61,894 nt of DNA, from NCBI GenBank assembly GCA_903924765.1, contig CAIYCT010000009.1, positions 1-61,894 on the forward strand. The letters are read 5' to 3'. The translations under genes were made by a program, and so were the position numbers. The DNA comes from an uncultured Rhodospirillaceae bacterium (GTDB taxonomy: Bacteria; Pseudomonadota; Alphaproteobacteria; Rhodospirillales; Magnetospirillaceae). Below are positions 28,526 through 37,462 of the stretch, in pieces (the stretch's first letter is position 1; each line of letters starts with the position of its first letter). Under the pieces are notes generated by a model that saw only the letters and a program-made list of their open reading frames with translations, ran no database searches and was not told where the DNA came from.

Positions 28526-29845
28526 TCAGCTCTCAGGCTGAACGACGTGGCATTCTCGCTTCGCTTTCGCCAATTTCTTGCAGGCCGCCTGTGCCTGAGG
28601 GGCGGAGAATCCGATCAATCGGGCACGAAAGACCGAAGCTTTTTTGACTTTCTCGGCGTCAATGTCGACGCTGGCTTTGGCGATCAAGCCACCCAGAGCG
28701 CGAGCCGCCGTCGTCGCGGCGTGATGGGCCGGTTTGAATTGAGAGTAAGCGCCCACCTGAATGGCCCAAGCCTGAGCGTCGTCGTCACCCTCGGCCGTTT
28801 GTTGCACGGGCTTGGATTGTTTAGCTTTGGCCAACTTGGTCGTCGGTTTGACTGGCACCGCCGCCGGAGCTTCGGGCTCGTCCTGGGACTCGTCGGCCAA
28901 ATCCGCATTGCCAACGCCCAAATGAGCATAGCCCAGATCGAACAACTGCGCCATGCGATGGTCGCGCCATGCTCCGGTATTGCCGCCGAACACCGCACCG
29001 ATCAGACGATGCCCATCATGCACCGCCGACGCCACCAGATTGAAACCGGATGCGTTGATATAGCCGGTCTTGAGGCCGTCAGCGCCGTCGTAATTGAGCA
29101 TGAAGCGATTGTGGCTGGGAATCACTTGTCCTTGCCACGCAAATTCGCGGGTCGAGAAATAATGATAATAGTGCGCATGGTTGTGAATCAACGCATGGGC
29201 CAAAGTCGCCTGATCTCGGGGCGAGGAGATATTGCCCGGATTGGGCAAACCGGACGCGTTGCGATAGGTGGTGTTGTGCATGCCCAAGGAATGGGCTTTC
29301 TCGGTCATTTGTTGGGCAAATTGGCTTTCCGAACCGCCCAGCGTTTCTGCCACCACCACCGCCACGTCGTTGGCGGATTTGGTCACGATGGCCTTAATGG
29401 CGTCTTCGGCGGAAATACGGTCACCGGCCTCCATGGCCAGTCGCGACGGTGCCTGCAAAGTGGCGTTGACCGATACAGGGAATTGGCTGTGCAAGGTTAC
29501 GCGGCCCTGTTCGAGGGCATCGAACAGCAGATACAGCGTCATCATCTTGGTCAGAGACGCGGGATAGCTGGGCCGATCAGGATTGGTCGCGCTCAGTACC
29601 CGCCCGGTTTCGTCATCAATGATGATCGCCGCGTAGCGTGAGGCGGTCTGCGTTGCCACAGCCTTATGGTGATGCGCCTTGCGGGCCAATGCCGGTGAGG
29701 ACGTCAACATCAAAGCGACGGCTACGCCAGTAATCAGACTGCCAAATCCGATGCGCCGGGGTTTGAAAAACACAGCGAACCTCGTTCCTAAAGAATTGAG
29801 CTTTAACCACGACCATAAGAAATTATGGATTCCGTGTCCAGCCAC
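28526..29845 (-). CDS. D-alanyl-D-alanine carboxypeptidase with C-terminal SPOR domain
   Basis: A 439-residue penicillin-binding peptidase. The serine-peptidase motifs are SLTK (Ser97, Lys100), SAN at 157-159 and KTG at 259-261. A hydrophobic segment at about 34-54 is a signal peptide or anchor ending in ALA. Residues about 300-350 are an Ala/Pro/Lys-rich linker, and about 360-435 form a SPOR domain (WAIQVGAYSQF), which binds denuded septal glycan and would target the enzyme to division sites. It trims the terminal D-Ala of peptidoglycan peptides. A second, shorter N-terminus is possible, since the first about 25 residues are atypical. Confidence 0.93.
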   Translation of the reverse strand: MAGHGIHNFLWSWLKLNSLGTRFAVFFKPRRIGFGSLITGVAVALMLTSSPALARKAHHHKAVATQTASRYAAIIIDDETGRVLSATNPDRPSYPASLTKMMTLYLLFDALEQGRVTLHSQFPVSVNATLQAPSRLAMEAGDRISAEDAIKAIVTKSANDVAVVVAETLGGSESQFAQQMTEKAHSLGMHNTTYRNASGLPNPGNISSPRDQATLAHALIHNHAHYYHYFSTREFAWQGQVIPSHNRFMLNYDGADGLKTGYINASGFNLVASAVHDGHRLIGAVFGGNTGAWRDHRMAQLFDLGYAHLGVGNADLADESQDEPEAPAAVPVKPTTKLAKAKQSKPVQQTAEGDDDAQAWAIQVGAYSQFKPAHHAATTAARALGGLIAKASVDIDAEKVKKASVFRARLIGFSAPQAQAACKKLAKAKRECHVVQPES

Positions 29846-30218
29846 CCGTTGACTATATATAGAGTTTAAAGATTAAAAAGAACGCAATCTTTGGCTATGC
29901 CCCCGGTTTCTCAGCACAAAAATCGGCTTCATTGCGGGTATTCAAATCATCTTATCAACAATCTCTTACCAGAACCTTTCTCGGCGCAGGGAAAACCAAT
30001 GTCCCAACGCCCTTTGCGGCGACGCACAAAAAACACTCGTCACGCCGTGCCTTTTGTTCTTATTTTATAGGTGTAATATCAAGGCGGAGCGAAGCTGCTT
30101 AAATCGTTTCTAAGGTTAAGTTTTCATGAAATACCTCGCGAAGTTACCTTAAAAACCGCCATAAATTAACCCTTCTTTCCCTTAATACCATTGGTAGCAA
30201 TAGGCCCGTGCACAACGA
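29846..30218. other. Long AT-rich intergenic region, no gene seen
   Basis: The 373 bases between the divergent carboxypeptidase gene and the phasin promoter hold no supported gene. They are AT-rich, with a TATATATAG tract near 29854 that may belong to the carboxypeptidase promoter on the minus strand. No tRNA, repeat array or strong hairpin was noticed. Confidence 0.6.
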
Positions 30219-30247
30219 TTGACTCCTGTCACAAATCTCCATATATT
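30219..30247 (+). promoter_or_regulatory. Sigma-70-like promoter of the phasin gene
   Basis: TTGACT (30219-30224) and TATATT (30242-30247) are separated by exactly 17 bases, 39 bases before the phasin ATG. Both boxes are near consensus, fitting high expression of a granule protein. Confidence 0.7.
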
Positions 30248-30286
30248 GCAGCGCAGCATGTCTAACCATTCAGAAGGATCTTTTTA

Positions 30287-30736
30287 ATGGCTACCACCCC
30301 TCGGGCCAAAGCGGCCTCCACTCAAGTCGCCACCACCACTGATACCTCCATCCATGAAGATACCGTTGCCAAGGCGCAATCCGCTGCCCTGAAATCCTAC
30401 GAAGACATCGTCGGTTTCGGCAAGGAAGCGGTCGATGCTTGGGTTCAAGCTGGCACCATTTTTACCCGTGGCTTCCATGACATTGGCAGCAAGGTGTTTG
30501 GCATCGCCCAAGGCGTCGTTGAAGACAACGTGACGGCCTCCAAGCAACTGCTGGCCGCCAAGACCATTCGCGACGTGGTCGATCTGCAAACCTCGTTCTC
30601 GCGCACCCAATTCGACCGACTGGTCGCCGAAGGCTCGCACCTCTCGGATCTGTCGGTGAAGCTGGTTGAAGAATCCTTCGCACCGCTGGGCCAGAAGGTC
30701 AACGCCGTCATCGACAAGTTGGTCAAGGCCGCCTAA
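30287..30736 (+). CDS. Phasin family protein
   Basis: The 149-residue phasin is alpha-helical, with an Ala/Thr-rich N-terminus (about 1-30) and the phasin core ([20 protein letters not shown] to LVKAA). Phasins coat polyhydroxyalkanoate granules, or membranes, and control granule size. No pha synthase genes are in the window. It has a clean promoter, an AGAAGG ribosome-binding site and a strong terminator, so it is a single-gene unit. Confidence 0.92.
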   Translation: MATTPRAKAASTQVATTTDTSIHEDTVAKAQSAALKSYEDIVGFGKEAVDAWVQAGTIFTRGFHDIGSKVFGIAQGVVEDNVTASKQLLAAKTIRDVVDLQTSFSRTQFDRLVAEGSHLSDLSVKLVEESFAPLGQKVNAVIDKLVKAA

Positions 30737-30761
30737 TTCTCCGATTTTTCGGAAGGTCCGT

Positions 30762-30796
30762 AAAACCCGGTGACATCCCGTCACCGGGTTTTTTTC
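30762..30796 (+). terminator. Intrinsic terminator after the phasin gene
   Basis: An 11-bp stem, AACCCGGTGAC with its complement GTCACCGGGTT, a five-base loop and a following run of T (30791 on) form a classic rho-independent terminator. Confidence 0.92.
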
Positions 30797-30882
30797 GTAT
30801 TTTGATACCCCTTAAACTTTTCAAACGGTATGATGATTGCAAGTTCGTTTTTAACCCCCATTTTAGAGTCATGTTGACGACA

Positions 30883-31215
30883 ATGAGTACAGACAAACCA
30901 AACAAGCAGGATGAAGACGGCGGTCAAACCGGGGTCGTCATCAAGACCCGGCCGAAGACCCGCAAGCCTGCGATGTACAAGGTACTAATGCTGAACGACG
31001 ATTATACCCCGATGGAATTCGTCGTTCATGTGTTGGAGCGCTTTTTCGCAAAGAACCGCGAGGAAGCAACAAGGATCATGATGCACGTTCACACCCGTGG
31101 GGTGGGAATTTGCGGCGTGTACACATACGAAGTGGCGGAGACCAAGGTGACCCAGGTTATGGATCTAGCCCGGCAAAACCAGCATCCGCTTCAATGCACT
31201 ATCGAGAAGGAATGA
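30883..31215 (+). CDS. clpS: ATP-dependent Clp protease adaptor ClpS
   Basis: ClpS delivers N-end rule substrates to ClpAP. The 110-residue product has the ClpS core [19 protein letters not shown] and the His/Met binding-pocket region MHVHTRGVG, preceded by a flexible charged N-terminal tail of about 25 residues. I prefer ATG 30883 (MSTDKP), but an in-frame ATG at 30871 is possible and neither has a strong ribosome-binding site. The clpA gene follows six bases after the stop. Confidence 0.95.
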   Translation: MSTDKPNKQDEDGGQTGVVIKTRPKTRKPAMYKVLMLNDDYTPMEFVVHVLERFFAKNREEATRIMMHVHTRGVGICGVYTYEVAETKVTQVMDLARQNQHPLQCTIEKE

Positions 31216-31221
31216 TTGCCC

Positions 31222-33528
31222 ATGCTGTCCAGACATCTCGAACAAAGCCTTCATCGCGCTCTCGGTTTTGCCCAAGAGCGTCATCATGAATACGCGACGT
31301 TAGAGCACCTGTTGCTATCGCTGACCGAAGACCAAGACGCCGTGGCGGTCTTTCGAGCGTGTAACGTTGATCTGGACAAGTTGCGACTGGACATCATTCA
31401 CTTCCTGGACCAATCCCTGTCCGACCTGATCATCACCGAAGATGCCGAGCCCAAACCCACCGCTGGTTTCCAGCGGGTGGTGCAGCGCGCCGCCATTCAC
31501 GTCCAATCCTCGGGCCGCGAGGAAGTCACCGGTGCCAACGTGCTGGTCGCCCTGTTCTCGGAACGGGAAAGCCATGCGGTCTATTTCCTGCAAACCCAGG
31601 ACATGACCCGGCTGGACGCGGTCAATTATATCAGCCATGGCGTGGCCAAGGCCGCCGGACGCAGCCAGTCGCGCACCGTTCACGGCAGCGATGAAGAGAG
31701 CAATCCTGAAAAAGTGGTCAAGAAAGGTGCCGACGCCCTGTCCGCCTATTGCGTCAATCTCAATGAGAAGGCTCAACAGGGCAAGATCGATCCCCTGATT
31801 GGCCGCGAAGCGGAAATCGAACGCACCATCCAAATCCTGTGCCGTCGTTCGAAAAACAACCCGCTGTATATCGGCGATCCCGGCGTTGGCAAAACCGCCA
31901 TCGCTGAGGGCTTGGCGCGGCGCATCGTCAACAAGGAAGTTCCCGACGTCTTGCTGAACGCCACTATCTTCTCGCTGGATATGGGCTCGTTGCTGGCGGG
32001 CACCCGCTATCGCGGCGATTTCGAAGAACGCCTGAAGGCCGTGGTCAATGAATTGGAAAACCACGAAGGATCGATCCTGTTCATCGATGAAATTCATACG
32101 GTGATCGGGGCCGGTTCGACCTCGGGCGGTTCCATGGACGCCTCCAATTTGCTGAAACCGGCTTTGGCGTCGGGCGCGTTGCGCTGCATCGGCTCGACCA
32201 CCTACAAAGAATACCGCAATCACTTCGAGAAGGATCGCGCCTTAGTGCGCCGCTTCCAGAAGATCGACGTCAATGAGCCATCCATCGAAGACTCGGTCAA
32301 GATCCTGCATGGTTTAAAGACCTGCTACGAAGACCATCATAAGGTCCGCTACACCAACGACGCCATCCGCGCCGCCGTCGAGCTGTCGGCCAAGTTCATC
32401 ACCGACCGCAAATTGCCCGACAAGGCCATCGACGTGATTGACGAAGTGGGCGCGGCCCGCATGCTGTTGCCCGAAGCCAAACGCCGCAAGACGGTGACGG
32501 TCAAGGACATCGAGGATGTGGTCGCCAAGATCGCCCGCATCCCCCCCAAAAGCGTCTCGTCCAACGATGTCGAATCGTTGCGGACCCTGGAACGGGACTT
32601 GAAGACCATGGTGTTCGGCCAGAACAAGGCCATCGAAGTGCTATCTTCGGCCATCAAACTGGCCCGCGCCGGTTTGCGCGAGCCGGAAAAGCCCATCGGC
32701 TGCTATCTGTTCTCTGGTCCCACCGGCGTCGGCAAAACCGAAGTCGCCCGTCAATTGTCGCGGATCATGGGCATCGAGCTAATCCGGTTCGACATGTCCG
32801 AATATATGGAACGCCATTCGGTGTCCCGTTTGATCGGTGCGCCTCCGGGCTATGTGGGATTCGACCAGGGTGGTCTGTTGACCGACCAAGTGGATCAGCA
32901 TCCCCATTGCGTCTTGCTGTTGGACGAGATCGAAAAGGCTCACCCCGATTTGTTCAACATCCTGTTGCAGGTGATGGATCATGGCCGCTTGACCGATAAT
33001 AACGGCAAGAACGTCAACTTCCGCAATGTGGTGCTGATCATGACCACCAATGCCGGTGCCGCCGACATGGCCAAACCGGCCATGGGCTTCAACCGCGAGG
33101 AAAGATCCGGCGAGGATCAAGAGGCCATCGGTAAGATGTTCACCCCGGAATTCCGTAATCGCCTGGACGCTATCGTGCCGTTCGCCGCGCTGCCGCCCGA
33201 CGTGGTCAGCCAAGTGGTCGACAAGTTCATCATCCAGTTGGAAGCCCAATTGGGCGACCGCGCCGTCAGCTTCGAACTCACCGACGAAGCCCGCGCATGG
33301 CTGGCCAAGAAAGGCTACGACCCCAAGTTCGGCGCTCGTCCTTTAAGCCGGGTTATTCAGGAGCACATCAAAAAGCCGCTGGCCGAAGAGCTGCTGTTTG
33401 GTCGTCTGGTCAAGGGCGGCGTGGTCAAGCTGTCGGTCGATCCCGAGGGTGACAAACTGAAGGTTGATATCGAGGAAGGCCACGGCAAGCGCGAGACCAA
33501 GCCTGCCGAGCCTGCCCTGGTGGAATAG
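31222..33528 (+). CDS. clpA: ATP-dependent Clp protease ATP-binding subunit ClpA
   Basis: The 768-residue unfoldase pairs with ClpP. It has the N-terminal Clp repeat domain (about 1-145), AAA domain one with Walker A GDPGVGKT at 218-225 and AAA domain two with GPTGVGKT at 499-506. The hexamer loop for ClpP docking lies in the second domain, and the C-terminal D2-small domain follows. A basic/acidic tail ends the protein. The ATG at 31222 is chosen over a TTG six bases earlier because it has GAAGGA at better spacing. It is co-transcribed with clpS. Confidence 0.97.
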   Translation: MLSRHLEQSLHRALGFAQERHHEYATLEHLLLSLTEDQDAVAVFRACNVDLDKLRLDIIHFLDQSLSDLIITEDAEPKPTAGFQRVVQRAAIHVQSSGREEVTGANVLVALFSERESHAVYFLQTQDMTRLDAVNYISHGVAKAAGRSQSRTVHGSDEESNPEKVVKKGADALSAYCVNLNEKAQQGKIDPLIGREAEIERTIQILCRRSKNNPLYIGDPGVGKTAIAEGLARRIVNKEVPDVLLNATIFSLDMGSLLAGTRYRGDFEERLKAVVNELENHEGSILFIDEIHTVIGAGSTSGGSMDASNLLKPALASGALRCIGSTTYKEYRNHFEKDRALVRRFQKIDVNEPSIEDSVKILHGLKTCYEDHHKVRYTNDAIRAAVELSAKFITDRKLPDKAIDVIDEVGAARMLLPEAKRRKTVTVKDIEDVVAKIARIPPKSVSSNDVESLRTLERDLKTMVFGQNKAIEVLSSAIKLARAGLREPEKPIGCYLFSGPTGVGKTEVARQLSRIMGIELIRFDMSEYMERHSVSRLIGAPPGYVGFDQGGLLTDQVDQHPHCVLLLDEIEKAHPDLFNILLQVMDHGRLTDNNGKNVNFRNVVLIMTTNAGAADMAKPAMGFNREERSGEDQEAIGKMFTPEFRNRLDAIVPFAALPPDVVSQVVDKFIIQLEAQLGDRAVSFELTDEARAWLAKKGYDPKFGARPLSRVIQEHIKKPLAEELLFGRLVKGGVVKLSVDPEGDKLKVDIEEGHGKRETKPAEPALVE

Positions 33529-33535
33529 TAAGGTG

Positions 33536-33585
33536 GACTAGGGTAGGTTGATCCTGCCCTAGTCTAACCACAATCTTGTGGTTAG
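33536..33585 (+). terminator. Two tandem hairpins after clpA
   Basis: The first stem pairs 33536-33547 with 33553-33564 (12 bp with one G-T wobble, five-base loop). The second pairs 33564-33572 with 33577-33585 (9 bp, four-base loop). No T-run follows, so termination is likely but factor-independent action is not certain. Confidence 0.55.
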
Positions 33586-33618
33586 AATTCGTATCTTCGC
33601 TCACAAGATAGGTGGATT

Positions 33619-34293
33619 ATGACTCCGCAAGAACGTGACCTTATCGACAGTGTCTTCAATCGTTTGGCCCAAGCAGCCGGAGCACCAAAAGATCCCGACG
33701 CGCAGGCGCTGATCGCCGATCGCGTTCGCGCCCTGCCCGATGCGCCCTACGGCCTGGTGCAAGCGGTCTTGGTCCAGGAAACCTATTTGAAACAAGCGCA
33801 AACCCGGATCACCGAGCTTGAGCAGCGTTTGGCTGCGGGGACCTCTCCCAACGCGGGCGGCTTCCTCAATGCCGGGGCCAATCCGTGGGTGCAGTCCTCG
33901 CCCCAGCCACAACAACAGCAACAACAGCAGCAGACCTATCAGCAGCCTGCGCCTCAACAAGCCTCGCCTTGGGGTGGACAACCCGCCGCTGGTGGCGGTT
34001 TCCTGCGTCAAGCGGCAACCGCTGCGGCGGGCGTGGCGGGCGGCATGTTGGTGGCGGAAGGAATTTCCAGCCTGTTCTCGGGCCATCACGGCGGATTCGG
34101 CGGCGGCTTTGGCGGCGGTTACGATCCCACTGGCTTTGGCGGTGGCGGTTTTGGTGGCGGCCAGCCCGAAGTTGTGGAAAACGTCGTGGTGAATAATTAC
34201 TATGGCGACAGCGACTCCGGCGCGGTCCAATCGGCCGACTACACCCCCGACGACGACTTCTCGTCCAGCGGCGGCGGAGACGATTGGACGTAA
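33619..34293 (+). CDS. DUF2076 family protein, Gln- and Gly-rich
   Basis: The 224-residue protein starts with the DUF2076 helical region (MTPQERDLIDSVFNRLAQ; about 1-75, with a coiled-coil stretch QTRITELEQRL). It is followed by a Pro/Gln-rich segment with a run of Gln near residues 95-107. A short hydrophobic AGGMLVAEGISSLF segment comes next, then a Gly/Phe-rich stretch and an acidic Ser/Asp tail. Family function is unknown; members are found across proteobacteria and are assumed to be envelope-associated. It follows the clpA hairpins and precedes panE by 11 bases. Confidence 0.8.
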   Translation: MTPQERDLIDSVFNRLAQAAGAPKDPDAQALIADRVRALPDAPYGLVQAVLVQETYLKQAQTRITELEQRLAAGTSPNAGGFLNAGANPWVQSSPQPQQQQQQQQTYQQPAPQQASPWGGQPAAGGGFLRQAATAAAGVAGGMLVAEGISSLFSGHHGGFGGGFGGGYDPTGFGGGGFGGGQPEVVENVVVNNYYGDSDSGAVQSADYTPDDDFSSSGGGDDWT

Positions 34294-34304
34294 GGGACTT
34301 TTCA

Positions 34305-35237
34305 ATGCGTATTTTGATCGTTGGGGCCGGAGCGGTCGGCGGTTATTTTGGCGGGCGCTTGGTGGAACAAGGACGGGACGTGACCTTTTTGGTGCGTCCC
34401 AAACGTCAGGCGCAACTGGCTGAAACCGGGCTGGTGATCAACAGCAAGCTGGGCGATCTGTCCCAGCCCGCCAAAACCATTCTGGCCGAACACATTGCCG
34501 GCCCTTACGATCTGGTGATCCTAAGTCCCAAAGCCTATGACTTGGACGGCGCTATTCAATCCATGAGCAAGGCCGTCGGGCCTACCACAGCCATTCTGCC
34601 TTTGCTCAACGGCATGAAGCATCTGGATGTTCTGGATGAGCATTTTGGCGCCGATAAAGTGCTTGGCGGCTTGTGCGCCATCGGCGTCACCCTAAACGAT
34701 AACGGACATGTGCAGCACTTGAACAAACTGCACAAAATTGTTTTCGGCGAACGGGGGGCAACCTCTAGCGCGCGCGTCGAAGCCATCGCGGCCCAATTCC
34801 AGGGCACCATTTCGGACTGGAAAGCCAGCCCCGACATCGCGCAGGACATGTGGGAAAAGTGGGTATTTCTGTCGTCACTTGCGGGCCTCACTTGCCTTTT
34901 CCGGGCTTCGGTTGGCGATATTTTGGTGGCCGGCGGCGACTCCCTGGCCCGACAAATCCTGGATGAAGCGCAAGCGGTCGCCAGCGCCTATGGCCATCCC
35001 ACCCGGCCCCAATCCATGGAAGACAATGTCAAGCAATTGACCCTGGCGGGCGCGCCCACCACCGCGTCGATGCTGCGCGACATTGAAAAGAAAAGCCCCA
35101 TCGAAGCCGAGCATGTGATCGGCGATATGGTCGGACGGGCCGAAGCCAAGGGCGTGGCAGCGCCTTTGCTGTCTATCGCCTTGGTCCATCTGCGGGCCTA
35201 TGAAGCCCGCCGTCAGCGCGACCTACAAAAGCAATAG
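34305..35237 (+). CDS. panE: 2-dehydropantoate 2-reductase
   Basis: A 310-residue ApbA/PanE reductase that turns 2-dehydropantoate into pantoate with NADPH in the coenzyme A pathway. The Rossmann motif GAGAVGGYFGGRL is at about residues 7-19 and the catalytic Lys lies in MWEKWVFLSSLAG; the C-terminal helical domain has RPQSMEDN. The start at ATG 34305 fits the family; the frame extends seven codons upstream. Several paralogues in this family act on other 2-oxo acids, so the pantothenate role is likely rather than certain. It converges on uppP with a 15-base overlap. Confidence 0.87.
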   Translation: MRILIVGAGAVGGYFGGRLVEQGRDVTFLVRPKRQAQLAETGLVINSKLGDLSQPAKTILAEHIAGPYDLVILSPKAYDLDGAIQSMSKAVGPTTAILPLLNGMKHLDVLDEHFGADKVLGGLCAIGVTLNDNGHVQHLNKLHKIVFGERGATSSARVEAIAAQFQGTISDWKASPDIAQDMWEKWVFLSSLAGLTCLFRASVGDILVAGGDSLARQILDEAQAVASAYGHPTRPQSMEDNVKQLTLAGAPTTASMLRDIEKKSPIEAEHVIGDMVGRAEAKGVAAPLLSIALVHLRAYEARRQRDLQKQ

Positions 35238-36059
35238 CGCCAAGCTACCTGCTCCGGCGATCCAGCAATACCACGCGAATGGGTCCAGCGCCTTGACATC
35301 GTTGCCTTTGAAGTAGCGCATCAAGCCCCAAATGGCGATAAAGGCGGTTACGCCTGCCGCCACACCGGCGATCACAGCCGTTTGGACGAACTCGCCCGCC
35401 TCGGCGGTCATCCGCAACAATTTGGGCAGCTCATGCACGCCCGCGCCCAAAATGATCGGGGTGGCGATCAGGAACGAAAACCGCGCCGCTTCCTCGTGAT
35501 GCAGACCGCGCACAAGCCCCGCCACCATGGTTGCGCCCGAGCGAGAAATGCCTGGGATCAGCGCGGTGGCTTGAGCGAACCCCACAACCAAGGCGTCCTT
35601 CCAATTAAAATCGTCCAACGTGCGTGTGCCGCCTTGACGTCGACGACGCTCGCCGAAAAACAACAGCCCGCCGTTGACGATCAAAAACGCCGAGGCGATT
35701 TCTGGCGTCGCGAACATGCCGCGAATGGCCTTTTCGAACAACAGCGCCAGCACCACCGCTGGTACAGTGGCAATGGCCACATGAATCAGCAAACGGCGTT
35801 CTTGCCGGATGGCGACAGGATCGCCTCGGCCTGACAGCGATAACGCCATCACCGCCCAGTCGCGCCAAAAATACGCCATCGCCGCCAGGGCGGTGCCGAT
35901 GTGCAGGGCGACCACGAAGGGCAAAAAGCCCTCAGACGCTTGATCAATGGCCCACCCCAACAGCTTGGGCGTGATGACGGCGTGCGCCAAGGACGAGATA
36001 GGAAACAATTCGGTGACGCCCTGTAGGACGGCCATGAACAGGGCTTGCAACAAAGACAT
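35223..36059 (-). CDS. uppP: Undecaprenyl-diphosphatase (BacA/UppP family)
   Basis: The 278-residue integral membrane protein recycles the lipid carrier undecaprenyl diphosphate for cell-wall synthesis. The two active-site motifs are present: QGVTELFPISSLAHAV, where the acidic residues and His are conserved but the usual SSSGH reads SSLAH, and PGISRSGATMVAG. About eight hydrophobic segments are visible. It may form an operon with the small membrane protein that ends 12 bases upstream. Confidence 0.92.
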   Translation of the reverse strand: MSLLQALFMAVLQGVTELFPISSLAHAVITPKLLGWAIDQASEGFLPFVVALHIGTALAAMAYFWRDWAVMALSLSGRGDPVAIRQERRLLIHVAIATVPAVVLALLFEKAIRGMFATPEIASAFLIVNGGLLFFGERRRRQGGTRTLDDFNWKDALVVGFAQATALIPGISRSGATMVAGLVRGLHHEEAARFSFLIATPIILGAGVHELPKLLRMTAEAGEFVQTAVIAGVAAGVTAFIAIWGLMRYFKGNDVKALDPFAWYCWIAGAGSLALLLL

Positions 36060-36071
36060 AAGATCACCCTT

Positions 36072-36479
36072 CTAATTCATTGCGAAAGACCGGAAACGGT
36101 TTACCGGCTGAGGCAACCAGTAAATCTGGCGAATACGCCACAGCACCAGCCACCACACGCTCCAAGCTACCGTAGGCAGGAGCAAGGTCAAGCTGATCCG
36201 TTTCATCACTTCGACAATACCGGCCTTTTCGCCAGCCAAAAGAATTTGTTGAGTGCAGTCGAAACGCTGCTCGAAAGTCCCGCCACAGGCATGGACTTGA
36301 TCTTGAACCACACGGGAACGGTGATTGACCATGTCCTCGGGCGTCATCTGCGCGATCAGGGTCAAGCCGACCACCAAGATCCACGTCATAGTCAACGCGC
36401 ACAAGAGCAACTCGTAGCGCGCCATCCTTTTTTGCAAGGCCCGAAGAAATCTAACTTTGTCGGTACGCACTTCTTGCAC
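36072..36479 (-). CDS. Small membrane protein, two transmembrane segments
   Basis: A 135-residue protein starting at GTG 36479, with a GAGGG ribosome-binding site close upstream. Two hydrophobic segments (LLLCALTMTWILVVGLTLI, and LTLLLPTVAWSVWWLVLW) flank a periplasmic loop with two Cys (HACGG and FDCTQ), which may form a disulfide. A basic N-terminus suggests the inside orientation. No family is recognised. It sits 12 bases upstream of uppP on the same strand. Confidence 0.65.
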   Translation of the reverse strand: MQEVRTDKVRFLRALQKRMARYELLLCALTMTWILVVGLTLIAQMTPEDMVNHRSRVVQDQVHACGGTFEQRFDCTQQILLAGEKAGIVEVMKRISLTLLLPTVAWSVWWLVLWRIRQIYWLPQPVNRFRSFAMN

Positions 36480-36585
36480 ACCCTCTATGAAAATCGAGCG
36501 TTCGCCCGCACGTCTTATTGTATTAGATTATAGGTCGGCTTGCAAACATTGCGGCCCATTTTAAGTCATTTTAGAAGGGTGACAC

Positions 36586-37149
36586 GTGGAAATTTCGACA
36601 ACGCCTCCGCCACCGGAAGAACCGGCGCCCCTGTGGCAAGGCGGGACCATTCTGCCTCCCAATTCCCACTTCTCCATGGAAGTGTTCAAAATCATCCGTC
36701 CAGGCATACCTCAGCATGGCTGGCCCGTCGGCCAGCCCGTGACGGGATTGTTTTTGCCTTTGCCCAATGGCATGGGCTTGCAGGTCGAATTCGACCATCT
36801 GTCCGGCGACCACCGCCGCCATGCCGAATACGCAGTTTTGGAACAAGGAGCGGCCCTGGTGATGGATTCGCCCGCCGCTCGACCGGCTGTGATAGTCTAT
36901 AAGACCAAAAGTTGGCGCGATGTCGCCCTTTACGCCTTGCTTCCGCTGTTGTTTGCCATTCCGATTGTTGATGGATTGAATAGTAATTTAAATCATCTAA
37001 CAATAGGCGCATCCATCCTGAATTTCATTGTGCTTATTGCAGCGCAACTAAAGCTGAGCTCCGCGCAGAAAAAACTCGCGGAAGCAAGGTTTATTGCGCA
37101 CATCCCTACTCCTGGAATGAAAATTTCCGTTGCGCACAAAGGTCATTAA
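36586..37149 (+). CDS. Membrane-associated protein of unknown function
   Basis: This 187-residue frame starts at GTG 36586 after a GAAGGG ribosome-binding site. A Pro-rich N-terminus is followed by a soluble region (about 20-105) with no named motif. Two hydrophobic segments come next (YALLPLLFAIPIV and ILNFIVLIAAQL) and then a short basic tail. Function cannot be stated. It is divergent from the small membrane gene at 36072. Confidence 0.6.
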   Translation: MEISTTPPPPEEPAPLWQGGTILPPNSHFSMEVFKIIRPGIPQHGWPVGQPVTGLFLPLPNGMGLQVEFDHLSGDHRRHAEYAVLEQGAALVMDSPAARPAVIVYKTKSWRDVALYALLPLLFAIPIVDGLNSNLNHLTIGASILNFIVLIAAQLKLSSAQKKLAEARFIAHIPTPGMKISVAHKGH

Positions 37150-37231
37150 TATAATTTTAATAAAGAATATATTGCGGTGCATTATAGACATGGTAAAATC
37201 CTGAAATAAGCACGGATTTAGGAGATTTACC

Positions 37232-37420
37232 ATGAGTGAAGCTCGCAAAGAAATCTGGGACCTGTGCGATTTTCTGGAAGCGGAACTCGACGGTCGTCCC
37301 TATGACCGCAAGGTGGCTTTTGAACTGGCCGATCGTTTGGGGCAGAAGTTCCCCAGCATTCATCAAACCATGAAGCGCATTTGCTCGCGCCACGATTCGG
37401 AACAGTCCGCTGTCGCGTAA
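37232..37420 (+). CDS. Small conserved-looking protein, 62 residues
   Basis: A short, soluble, charged protein with an AGGAG ribosome-binding site at good spacing. It has two helical stretches, one around WDLCDFLEAELDG and one around ELADRLGQKFPSIHQTMKRI, and a single Cys in each half. No family is recognised. It lies 42 bases before wecB. Confidence 0.55.
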   Translation: MSEARKEIWDLCDFLEAELDGRPYDRKVAFELADRLGQKFPSIHQTMKRICSRHDSEQSAVA

Positions 37421-37439
37421 AATTTGGTTTGGCATCAAT

Positions 37440-37462
37440 CCCCGTTCTGCTAAAGAACGGGG
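37440..37462 (+). promoter_or_regulatory. Hairpin that sequesters the wecB ribosome-binding site
   Basis: A perfect 9-bp stem, CCCCGTTCT (37440-37448) with AGAACGGGG (37454-37462), ends on the base directly before the wecB ATG. The G-run in the 3' arm is the only plausible Shine-Dalgarno sequence, so folding would hide it. No T-run follows, so it is not a terminator. Confidence 0.55.

Noticed and set aside
27608-29641. 677-codon open frame on the plus strand opposite rluC and the carboxypeptidase gene
   Set aside because: It lies wholly antisense to two well-conserved genes and its translation matches no protein pattern. Long antisense frames are common at this GC content.
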